From Kriegella sp965368185 (lineage in GTDB: Bacteria; Bacteroidota; Bacteroidia; Flavobacteriales; Flavobacteriaceae), in contig CBDULZ010000014.1 in assembly GCA_965368185.1 (NCBI GenBank), forward strand, positions 4,264 through 68,263: a stretch of 64,000 nucleotides of DNA, given 5' to 3'. Shown here in pieces: positions 52,519 to 59,591 of the stretch; position 1 is the stretch's first letter; each line of letters opens with the position of its first letter. The position numbers were made by a program, and so were the translations under genes. The notes under the pieces were generated by a model. It made no database searches, was not told the DNA's origin, and saw only the letters and a program-made list of their open reading frames with translations.

Positions 52519-52971
52519 TTATTTTTTTAATCTACGTATCATGCCTATATGTGGAATGCCATCTTCGAGATAACCATCGCCGATTTGCTCAAAGCCTAGT
52601 TCATCATAAAAACGCTCCAGGTACAACTGTGCTGAAACGTGAATGGTAGTCTCATTAAAATACTTCTCGACCGCTTTGATAGACTCTTTCATAATAATTT
52701 TACCATAACCATACTTTCTTTGGTCCTTTTGTATCACTACCCGACCTATACTTGCAACCTTGACGTAGTCATGAGGTCTGAAAATTCTAGTGTAAGCAAT
52801 TATTTCATTATCCTTAGTACCTATAATGTGTAGCGCTTTGTCGTCTTTTCCATCCAAGTCTTGATACACACAATTCTGTTCAACTACAAAAACCTCACTC
52901 CGTAATTTTAAGATAGCATATAGTTCTTGTACCTTTAATTCTTCAAACTTTTTTACAATTATGCTAAACAT
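52519..52971 (-). CDS. ElaA-like GNAT-family N-acetyltransferase
   Basis: 150 residues. Fold and motifs of ElaA-type GNAT proteins: YAILKLRSEVFVVEQNCVYQDLDGKD (ElaA N-terminus), IGRVVIQKDQRKYGYGKIIM with the acetyl-CoA pyrophosphate loop Q/R-x-x-G-x-G/A, and HVSAQLYLERFYDELGFEQIGDGYLEDGIPHIGM with the family's ending. Cytoplasmic; acetylates an unknown amine. Its reverse-strand start is at 52971 and it precedes rpiB's 3' end by about 0.3 kb, so it may be read through from rpiB or have its own promoter. Confidence 0.9.
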   Translation of the reverse strand: MFSIIVKKFEELKVQELYAILKLRSEVFVVEQNCVYQDLDGKDDKALHIIGTKDNEIIAYTRIFRPHDYVKVASIGRVVIQKDQRKYGYGKIIMKESIKAVEKYFNETTIHVSAQLYLERFYDELGFEQIGDGYLEDGIPHIGMIRRLKK

Positions 52972-53115
52972 TCGTACTTGACAGTTAAGTTTTGTTATTC
53001 TATCTCATTTTTATAAAACACTAAAATATGTACGTATTTAACATTGTTATAGATGTTACTTTTACGCCATACGCCTAAATTCGTATATAGAACAATATCC
53101 TGTTGCTTACCTATA

Positions 53116-53144
53116 AAACAATGGCATCACTAAGACCATTGTTT
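53116..53144 (-). terminator. Candidate terminator downstream of rpiB
   Basis: AAACAATGG (53116-53124) and CCATTGTTT (53136-53144) are exact inverted copies with an 11-base loop. On the minus strand the stem is followed by TTTTATAG, a short T-run. It lies 120 bases downstream of the rpiB stop. The region 52972-53263 holds nothing else but a short repeated AAACTTTATGA. Confidence 0.4.
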
Positions 53145-53263
53145 ATAATTGTCAGCCATGAAAAACTTTATGAGATTAATAAGAAAAGTATCAGAAACTT
53201 TATGAAAACCAGATAAAAAAATAAATAAGTGAGTACTAGTAGCTTGACTATTAAAGTTGGGCC

Positions 53264-53695
53264 CTAGGTACAAGGTATTTTTTCTATTCTTCTTTCGTGT
53301 CGTCCGCCTTCGAAAGTTGTTTCTAAAAAAACTTCTACCATTTGCAGTGCCTGCGGCAACGAAATATACCGCGCGGGAAGACTAAGAATGTTTGCATCAT
53401 TATGTTGGCGGGCAAGTTCTACTATTTCTTTATTCCAACAAAGTGCACAGCGCACTTTTTGATGCTTATTGGCTGTCATGGAAGCACCATTTCCACTACC
53501 ACATACGATGATACCAAAACTTGCTTCACCGTTTTCAATGTCGCTGGCTACAGGATGAACAAAATCAGGGTAATCAACACTATCGGTACCATCAGTACCA
53601 TAATTAAGTACCTCAATACCTTTTGATTTTAATAAGCCCAATATGGCAAGCTTATATTCTGTGCCGGCATGATCGTTCCCTATGGCTATTTTCAT
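53264..53695 (-). CDS. rpiB: Ribose-5-phosphate isomerase B
   Basis: 143 residues from ATG 53695; a longer in-frame start at 53731 would add a non-family leader, while MKIAIGNDHAGTEYK matches the family N-terminus. RpiB/LacAB signatures are clear: GNDHAG, YGTDGTDSVDYPDF, the active-site block IIVCGSGNGASMTANK with the catalytic Cys, RCALCW, ARQHNDANILSLPARYIS and the C-terminal FEGGRHERRIEKI. It interconverts ribose-5-phosphate and ribulose-5-phosphate in the pentose phosphate pathway; some members isomerise allose-6-phosphate. A good promoter lies upstream at 53721-53752. Confidence 0.96.
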   Translation of the reverse strand: MKIAIGNDHAGTEYKLAILGLLKSKGIEVLNYGTDGTDSVDYPDFVHPVASDIENGEASFGIIVCGSGNGASMTANKHQKVRCALCWNKEIVELARQHNDANILSLPARYISLPQALQMVEVFLETTFEGGRHERRIEKIPCT

Positions 53696-53720
53696 GGTAT
53701 TTATAATATGGTTAGCATTG

Positions 53721-53752
53721 CAAAAATACAATACTTACCGTTTAACCACAAA
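53721..53752 (-). promoter_or_regulatory. Promoter of rpiB
   Basis: On the minus strand TTTG (53752-53749) and TATTTTTG (53728-53721, an exact TAnnTTTG) are separated by 20 bases, close to the Bacteroidota optimum of 19. Transcription would start near 53714, about 20 bases before the rpiB ATG at 53695. Confidence 0.65.
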
Positions 53753-54302
53753 AAGAGTTCGGTTAACAACAATATTTACGAGAGTGGCAAAAAGTTTTGT
53801 TAATTAGTAGTTGTTAACACCTATCCAGATCGTTAATAAGGTTCCAATAAAAAGTGAATCTAAAATTTTGTTTTTATCCCATAATATTGCTCTACAAAAA
53901 ACTTCTTTCAAAACGTAATTAACTTCCTAAAAAGTTACTTTCACATATCACCTATAAAGATTCAGTAGTTAACATTAAATTAACCCTAACTTATCACAAA
54001 AAACATGTTGACTTCAATTATTAACCTGTATTGATAATTTTTTTAAACTATTGATTTGCAATGGTAATAGCCTTTTATAAATTGTCAACAACTTTTATTT
54101 TCTATTCAAACCAAGCTTTCCTCCTTTTTTTTATACCAACTATTAACAATCTATAATAACCATCATTTTTATTTAAATTTTTAAAAATTAAATATAGTAT
54201 ATATAGTAATTGTTAATAACCATTGCTATTTGCATAACATAAACTTGAACGAAGTGGGCAATGGATTATAATTCGTAATTTCCCACAAAATAAATTTTTT
54301 TA
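53753..54302. other. AT-rich intergenic region with recurring TTAAC / DnaA-box-like 9-mers
   Basis: About 550 bases, clearly richer in A+T than the genes around, without a coding frame. TTAAC or its complement GTTAA recurs about a dozen times. Nonamers one or two changes from TTATCCACA include TTAACCACA (at 53742, just left of this interval), TTATTAACC, TTATTAACA (reverse strand), TTGTCAACA and TTATCACAA. Near 54160-54215 is a stretch of almost only A and T. It separates rpiB from rnr and could hold rnr's promoter, a binding-site cluster or, speculatively, a replication-initiation element. Confidence 0.4.
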
Positions 54303-56492
54303 ATGTCGAAGAGAAATAAGAAATCAAAAAACCATAGAAGAAATGAAATTACCAAAGGTATTTTTACCGTTCTAGAACAGGAACCGAACAAAAGTTTTAA
54401 TTATAAACAAATAGCTGCTAAAATAGGGGTCACCGATGCACATGAACGCAATCAGTTGATTCAACGTTTGACACAATTAAAAGAGAAAAAACGCATTTTA
54501 GAAGAGGGCAGGGGAAATTTCAAAGTAGCCGGATCAACAAAAACCTATCATACCGGTACGGTTGATGTTACAGGCCGTGGCAATGCGTATGTCATAATCG
54601 AAGGTATAGATGATGATGTATTCGTACCTTTTAATAAGTTGAAAAAAGCTTTTCATAAAGATACGGTAGAAGTATATATCTATCCTAGAAGAAAAGGGAA
54701 AAAGCTTGAGGGAGAAATTACAAAGGTACTAGAGCGAAAAAAGAATTCTTTTGTTGGCATTGTAGATATGCAAAAGACATTTGCTTTTGTTAGACCTACA
54801 GATTTTAGAATGTATACCGATGTTTTTGTTTCTAAGGATAATATTGGAAAAGCCAAGGATGGCGAAAAAGTTATTGTTGAAATCACCGAATGGCCCGATA
54901 ATGCCGATTCGCCGTTCGGAAAAATAACAGAAGTACTTGGAATGCCCGGTGAGCACGATACCGAAATTCATTCCATTCTGGCCGAGTATGGACTTCCTTA
55001 CGAATTTCCAACGGAAATAGAACGTTTTGCAAATCAATTAGATACTACAATTAAACCTGAGGAAATTGCAAAACGTAGGGATATGCGGAATACACTGACC
55101 TTTACCATCGATCCCAAAGATGCAAAGGATTTTGATGATGCACTTTCTTTTAAAATTTTGGAAAACGGTAATTATGAAATAGGAATTCATATTGCCGATG
55201 TGTCCCATTATTTACAAACCGATACCATTCTTGATGACGAGGCTTATGATCGGGCGACTTCGGTATATTTGGTGGATCGCGTGGTGCCTATGTTGCCTGA
55301 GGTGTTATCGAACAATGCTTGCTCTCTGAGGCCAAATGAGGAGAAATATACCTTTTCCGCTATTTTTGAATTAGATTCAAAAGCAAATATAAAAAATCAA
55401 TGGTTCGGTAGAACTGTCATCGATTCCAATGAGCGTTTTGCCTACGAAGAAGCGCAATACATTATAGAAAACAAAAATGGGAACATTCCTTTGGAAATTT
55501 CCATTCGAGATAAAGCCTATACTGTTTCGAAAGAGGTAGTCGAAGCGACTTTAACAATGGATAGATTGGCAAAAATTATGCGGGAAAGCCGTATGGATAA
55601 AGGGGCTATATCTTTTGACAAGGTCGAAGTGCGGTTTAATCTGAATGAAAAAAATGAACCCGTAAGCGTTTATTTCAAAGAAGCCAAGGATGCCAATAAG
55701 TTGATTGAGGAATTTATGCTTTTGGCAAACCGAAAAGTAGCAGAGTTCATTGGAAAGCAGAAACCGGAAAAAACATTTGTATATCGTATTCATGACAATC
55801 CTGATGAAGATAAATTGATTGCGCTTAACGGCATAATTTCGCGTTTCGGGCACAAACTAGACTTTAAGGATAAAAAGTCTATTAGTGCTTCTTTAAATAA
55901 GCTTCTCGAGGATGTAAAGGGTAAAAAAGAACAGAATTTAGTAGACACTTTGGCTATTCGAAGTATGAGTAAGGCGATTTATACAACTGACAATATTGGT
56001 CATTACGGTCTGGCTTTCGATTATTATACCCATTTCACCTCTCCCATAAGGCGTTATCCAGATGTTATGGTACATCGTTTGCTCCAATATTATTTAGATG
56101 GTGGAAAATCAACAAAATCGGAAGTTTATGAAGAAAAGTGCAAACATTCTACCGATATGGAAATCCTAGCTGCGAATGCCGAACGAGATTCGGTAAAATA
56201 TATGCAGATAAAGTTTATGCAAGACCACCAGGATAGGGAGTTTATTGGGGTTATCAGTGGTGTTACCGAATGGGGTATTTATGTTGAAATCATTGAGAAT
56301 AAATGTGAAGGAATGGTACGTATTCGAGATATAAAGGGTGATTATTATATCTTTGATGAAAAACAATACGCATTATTGGGCGAGCGTACCAAGCAAAGCT
56401 TCCAATTGGGTGATGAAGTTATAGTGATGGTAAAGAACACCGATTTGGTAAAACGTCATTTAGATTTCTCACTAATCGGAAAGCATAAATAA
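54303..56492 (+). CDS. rnr: Ribonuclease R (3'-5' exoribonuclease)
   Basis: 729 residues, family length. Order of domains: N-terminal winged-helix-like part (ITKGIFTVLEQEPNKSFNYKQIA), two cold-shock-like OB folds (GTVDVTGRGNAYVII; FVGIVDMQKTFAFV), and the RNB catalytic domain with the Mg-binding DPKDAKDFDDALS (about 272-284). The RNB helices (HIADVSHYL, YDRATSVYLVDRVVPMLP, YTHFTSPIRRYPDVMVHRLL) and a C-terminal S1 domain (FIGVISGVTEWGIYVEI) follow. It degrades structured RNA in the cytoplasm, including rRNA fragments and mRNA. A long AT-rich gap precedes it and the DUF2807 gene follows 57 bases later. Confidence 0.97.
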   Translation: MSKRNKKSKNHRRNEITKGIFTVLEQEPNKSFNYKQIAAKIGVTDAHERNQLIQRLTQLKEKKRILEEGRGNFKVAGSTKTYHTGTVDVTGRGNAYVIIEGIDDDVFVPFNKLKKAFHKDTVEVYIYPRRKGKKLEGEITKVLERKKNSFVGIVDMQKTFAFVRPTDFRMYTDVFVSKDNIGKAKDGEKVIVEITEWPDNADSPFGKITEVLGMPGEHDTEIHSILAEYGLPYEFPTEIERFANQLDTTIKPEEIAKRRDMRNTLTFTIDPKDAKDFDDALSFKILENGNYEIGIHIADVSHYLQTDTILDDEAYDRATSVYLVDRVVPMLPEVLSNNACSLRPNEEKYTFSAIFELDSKANIKNQWFGRTVIDSNERFAYEEAQYIIENKNGNIPLEISIRDKAYTVSKEVVEATLTMDRLAKIMRESRMDKGAISFDKVEVRFNLNEKNEPVSVYFKEAKDANKLIEEFMLLANRKVAEFIGKQKPEKTFVYRIHDNPDEDKLIALNGIISRFGHKLDFKDKKSISASLNKLLEDVKGKKEQNLVDTLAIRSMSKAIYTTDNIGHYGLAFDYYTHFTSPIRRYPDVMVHRLLQYYLDGGKSTKSEVYEEKCKHSTDMEILAANAERDSVKYMQIKFMQDHQDREFIGVISGVTEWGIYVEIIENKCEGMVRIRDIKGDYYIFDEKQYALLGERTKQSFQLGDEVIVMVKNTDLVKRHLDFSLIGKHK

Positions 56493-56549
56493 AGCAATTT
56501 TTTGGAATGAATGTTGTTCTGTAAGTAAGAAACCTTCTTAGAAATTGAT

Positions 56550-57233
56550 ATGAAGCAAAAGATTCTATTTTTCATAGTATTGCTTATTGGGCTTCAATCC
56601 AGTAGTGGACAAGATGAAAAGGTAACCCAAGAACTTGATAGTTTTACAGAAATAAAGGCCTTTGACGGACTTTCTGTAAACCTGATCAAATCCGATGTGA
56701 ATCGAGCGGTAATTACAGGCGCAAATACTTCGAAAGTTGCAATTGTCAATAATGATGGAGTATTAAAACTTCGAATGCAAATCGGTAAGATTTTTAGCGG
56801 TTATAGAACCTTTGTAGATTTGTATTACACCGAAAAGATTGTAATCATTGATGTAAACGAAGACGCGCGAATATCTTCTGAGGACGTAATAACGCAAGAT
56901 ATTCTTGAATTAAAAGCGCAAGAAGGAGGTGAGCTTTCTGTTAAGGCAGCGGTTGAGCAAATATTGATTAAAGCCGTAACAGGGGGCGTTGTCATGGCAA
57001 GTGGATCTTCAGACCTACAAGATGTTGCCATTAATACTGGGGGAATATATGAAGGTAAAAATCTTAAGACAAAATTTTCTACCATTAACGTGAATGCCGG
57101 ATCTAAAGCCGAAATAAACGCGACCAATTATGTAAACGCTTCCGTAAAAGCAGGTGGTGAAGTGATTGTCTACGGCAATCCGGCCAAAATGGAAGAAAAA
57201 ACGGTATTTGGCGGAAGAATTACGAAAATGTGA
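56550..57233 (+). CDS. Head-GIN (DUF2807) domain protein, exported
   Basis: 227 residues with a signal peptide (MKQKILFFIVLLIGLQSSSG). The rest is the DUF2807 beta-helix-like putative auto-transporter-adhesin fold: FTEIKAFDGLSVNLIKSD, ANTSKVAIVNNDGVLKLRM, LELKAQEGGELSVKA, and VAINTGGIYEGKNLKTKFSTINVNAGSKAEINATNYVNASVKAGGEV split into short strands; the end VYGNPAKMEEKTVFGG is typical. Bacteroidota carry many copies; the role is unknown, perhaps periplasmic or outer-membrane-associated. Same strand as rnr and LysE with moderate gaps. Confidence 0.88.
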   Translation: MKQKILFFIVLLIGLQSSSGQDEKVTQELDSFTEIKAFDGLSVNLIKSDVNRAVITGANTSKVAIVNNDGVLKLRMQIGKIFSGYRTFVDLYYTEKIVIIDVNEDARISSEDVITQDILELKAQEGGELSVKAAVEQILIKAVTGGVVMASGSSDLQDVAINTGGIYEGKNLKTKFSTINVNAGSKAEINATNYVNASVKAGGEVIVYGNPAKMEEKTVFGGRITKM

Positions 57234-57295
57234 GAATAAGGCACAACCTTACCTTAATCTTATCGGTTCGATAATTTAGAAATCAATAATATAAT

Positions 57296-57979
57296 ATGTG
57301 GAATGATGTTCAGGCAGCGATACCATTAGGCTTTTTTTTAAGCTTTATGATCGGGCCTGTTTTTTTTGTGCTTTTGGAAACAAGTGCGATAAAAGGTTTT
57401 AGAGCTGCTATTGTTTTTGATTTAGGTGTTGTATTGGCAGATATTCTTTTTATAATATTGGCGTATTTTAGTAGTTTCCAGCTTCTTGAGAATTTGAGCA
57501 ATCAACCTGGTCTATATGTCTTTGGAGGCTTTATTCTCTTAATTTACGGAGTGATAACCTTCGTTAAAAAAGCGGCAAAAAAAATTCCAAAAAAGGAAAA
57601 TTCGAGTGTAACTACCAAAAAAGGCTATTTTGGTTTGTTGGCAAAAGGGTTTTTGCTCAACTTCATTAACATAGGGGTTTTGGTTTTTTGGCTGGGGGTT
57701 ATCATTGTTGTCGGACCCAGTTTGAATAATGATTCCAATCGTATTACTATTTTCTTTGCAACGATGATAGGGGCCTATATTGTAACCGATATTTTTAAAA
57801 TACTATTGGCAAAACGACTGAAAAAAAAGCTGACAAAAGAAAGAATACGGCTGATCAAGAAAAGCTTAGGCGTAATTTTGGTAATCTGCGGCATAGTTTT
57901 AATTGTTAAGGGATTCTTGCCTAAAGACCAATTCAATATAGAAGAAGGCATCCAACGCATTGAACATATAGGTGAATAA
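57296..57979 (+). CDS. LysE-family amino-acid/small-molecule exporter
   Basis: 227 residues with six predicted helices. The opening VQAAIPLGFFLSFMIGPVFFVLLETSAIKGFRAAIVFDLGVVLADILFI is the LysE/RhtB pattern (GP.FFVLLET...G...). It is followed by FGGFILLIYGVITF, GFLLNFINIGVLVFWLGVI (the NP/N-containing helix 4) and a final helix VILVICGIVLIVKGF. Inner membrane. Substrate not predictable. Ends one base before a strong terminator. Confidence 0.9.
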   Translation: MWNDVQAAIPLGFFLSFMIGPVFFVLLETSAIKGFRAAIVFDLGVVLADILFIILAYFSSFQLLENLSNQPGLYVFGGFILLIYGVITFVKKAAKKIPKKENSSVTTKKGYFGLLAKGFLLNFINIGVLVFWLGVIIVVGPSLNNDSNRITIFFATMIGAYIVTDIFKILLAKRLKKKLTKERIRLIKKSLGVILVICGIVLIVKGFLPKDQFNIEEGIQRIEHIGE

Positions 57980-58009
57980 AAAATCCCCTCCTTTTAAGGA
58001 GGGGATTTT
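57980..58009. terminator. Strong bidirectional intrinsic terminator
   Basis: AAAATCCCCTCCTT pairs with AAGGAGGGGATTTT through a GC-rich core, with T/A runs on both sides. It ends the LysE transcript (+) and lies just behind the tRNA-Cys gene (-), so it can serve both convergent units. Confidence 0.92.
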
Positions 58010-58021
58010 AAAAAAAAAGAG

Positions 58022-58092
58022 AGGCATCGAGCGGATTCGAACCGCTGTACAAGCTTTTGCAGAGCTGCGCCTAGCCACTCGGCCACGATGCC
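58022..58092 (-). tRNA. tRNA-Cys (anticodon GCA)
   Basis: 71 nucleotides fold as a cloverleaf on the minus strand. The acceptor stem is GGCATCG/CGATGCC, followed by a D-arm (GCCGAGTGGCTAGGC), anticodon stem-loop AGCTCTGCAAAAGCT with GCA at the anticodon, and T-arm GCGGTTCGAATCCGC. The discriminator base is T (U). CCA is not encoded. A complete promoter lies upstream at 58104-58134. Confidence 0.97.
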
Positions 58093-58103
58093 ATTTCAAG
58101 CTG

Positions 58104-58134
58104 CAAATGTAAGACGTTATTCTTAGCTATCAAA
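58104..58134 (-). promoter_or_regulatory. Promoter of tRNA-Cys
   Basis: On the minus strand TTTG (58134-58131), 19 bases, then TACATTTG (58111-58104): a perfect match to the Bacteroidota vegetative consensus TTTG-N19-TAnnTTTG. Transcription would begin about 6 bases before the mature tRNA 5' end. Serves as an internal reference for the other promoter calls. Confidence 0.85.
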
Positions 58135-58156
58135 AAGATATGCGCAGTTTGGTTTT

Positions 58157-58528
58157 TTAATCTAATTCTTTTGTGTTTAAAATAACGGATACCATTTCAA
58201 CATCACCATTAATCGGGGGATTTAGCTTTGATACCGAAACTTCGGCTTCTGTTATATTTGTAAGTTCAGATAACATCCGTTTCAGTATTCTACGGGCCAC
58301 ATGTTCCAAAAGTTTAGATGGTATTTGCATTTCTTCCTTAACAATTCTATTGATATGTACGTAATCTACTGTATCGACAAGGTTATCTGAAATAGAAGCT
58401 TTTGAAAGATTTGATTTGATTTCGACATCTACGGTATACTCGCTACCAATGGCAGTTTCTTCCTTAAGGCATCCATGATGTGCGAATGTCCGAATATTTT
58501 TGATTTTTATTTTCCCCACGGCTTCCAC
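58157..58528 (-). CDS. folB: Dihydroneopterin aldolase
   Basis: 123 residues, FolB length. Signature residues: IKIKNIRTFAHHGCLKEETAIGSEY (catalytic-region H-G-x-x-x-E-E), VDTVDYVHINRIVKEEM with Tyr in the conserved VDY, SKLLEHVARRILKRM with the Glu that anchors the pterin (LLEHVA), and VSVSKLNPPINGDVEMVSV containing the catalytic K.NPP.. block. It splits dihydroneopterin to 6-hydroxymethyl-dihydropterin in folate synthesis in the cytoplasm. Its own -7 box at 58539-58546 sits directly upstream. Confidence 0.95.
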   Translation of the reverse strand: MEAVGKIKIKNIRTFAHHGCLKEETAIGSEYTVDVEIKSNLSKASISDNLVDTVDYVHINRIVKEEMQIPSKLLEHVARRILKRMLSELTNITEAEVSVSKLNPPINGDVEMVSVILNTKELD

Positions 58529-58538
58529 AAGTTTTTTA

Positions 58539-58546
58539 CAAAACTA
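58539..58546 (-). promoter_or_regulatory. Candidate -7 element of folB
   Basis: TAGTTTTG on the minus strand is an exact TAnnTTTG, 11 bases upstream of the folB ATG (58528), which predicts a very short leader of about 5 bases. The -33 region is not convincing. Confidence 0.45.
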
Positions 58547-58615
58547 TGGGATGTTCTATAAAAACAGCCATAAATGGTCATTGAAATTATTAGATAATGA
58601 AAGTTATCAACGGTT

Positions 58616-59572
58616 CTAATACGTACAACGACAATTGCTAATACCTTGAAAGAGGTCTACCCCAATGGTAATGACGTGGGTTCCTGTGCTGTATCCCAAA
58701 ATTTCATTGAGTATTATTTGATACGAATATCCAAAATAGAAGTTGCTTTTCTTCAACCCTACAAATGGAGCTATATAAAGGGGTTTACCAATTTGATCAT
58801 TTAAAAAACGATAGTTAAGTCCGGCATAATAATAATCTTCAAAATCATACCATCTAAATTTCAGGTTTAAATCAGTCTCTGAGCGACCATCGCTTTCAAA
58901 AAGTTTAAAAAGTATGGAAGGTTCGATTTCTAATCGGCTGTTCTTGTTTTTGGTATAGCGATATCCTGTATAGGCATAATAATTTCGTAATTCATTGGGT
59001 TCATCAATATTAAAGGTCAAGTTTCTTGGATCCTTATTGATTAGGTTAGAGGCGTTCAGGCTAAAATAAAATTTATCGAGGCGATACAATGCCCCGACAT
59101 CAAAGTTATGGTTAGCAGTCTGACGGTTATTCACAACACCGTTATCCGGGAAATCCAAAAGATTGAACTGTTCTGTATCTATTCTAAACTGATTAAAGTT
59201 ATACGACAGCCCGAACGAAAGAAATTCGTCATCATATCTGTCGAGGGTCAAGTGATGGGCAAAGGAAACTCTTGCCCCCTGTTGTCTGGTATACCCGTTT
59301 TTGTCATTGTATAGAAATATTCCGACTCCTGATTTTTCACCCAACCGCATATCCGCTGCCAACGATTGTGTTCTTGGGGCATCTTTGATACCGACCCATT
59401 GTGCCAGACCGTTCAACCGTATTTTTATATGATCTCCAATACCCGCATAGGTAGGGGACAAAACAAAGGGGTTATCCGCCAGGTATTGTGATAACTGGGG
59501 AGAATTAAGCTCTTGACCTTTGGAGGTCAAGACTGCAAAAAGCAGCAGCAAGGCCAATATTGTTTTACGCAT
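58616..59572 (-). CDS. PorP/SprF-family type IX secretion outer-membrane protein
   Basis: 318 residues from ATG 59572; a longer in-frame start would overlap the adhesin gene and would not begin with a signal peptide, whereas this one does (MRKTILALLLLFAVLTSKGQ). The family opening ELNSPQLSQYLADNPFVLSPTYAGIGD follows (the Q..QY..NP...NPAYAG-like pattern). After it come barrel strands (VGIFLYNDKNGYTRQQG, FLSFGLSYNFNQFRIDTEQF, DFEDYYYAGLNYRF, SNFYFGYSYQIILNEI). SprF-like proteins are needed for export of the SprB-type adhesin encoded next to them. It starts 19 bases after the adhesin stop, so one transcript makes both. Confidence 0.93.
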   Translation of the reverse strand: MRKTILALLLLFAVLTSKGQELNSPQLSQYLADNPFVLSPTYAGIGDHIKIRLNGLAQWVGIKDAPRTQSLAADMRLGEKSGVGIFLYNDKNGYTRQQGARVSFAHHLTLDRYDDEFLSFGLSYNFNQFRIDTEQFNLLDFPDNGVVNNRQTANHNFDVGALYRLDKFYFSLNASNLINKDPRNLTFNIDEPNELRNYYAYTGYRYTKNKNSRLEIEPSILFKLFESDGRSETDLNLKFRWYDFEDYYYAGLNYRFLNDQIGKPLYIAPFVGLKKSNFYFGYSYQIILNEILGYSTGTHVITIGVDLFQGISNCRCTY

Positions 59573-59591
59573 GGTTCTGTAGGTTAAGTTT

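Noticed and set aside
52502..52534. TAGATTAAA/TTTAATCTA inverted repeat at the end of the acetyltransferase gene
   Set aside because: A/T only and overlapping the stop codon; not stable enough to call a terminator.
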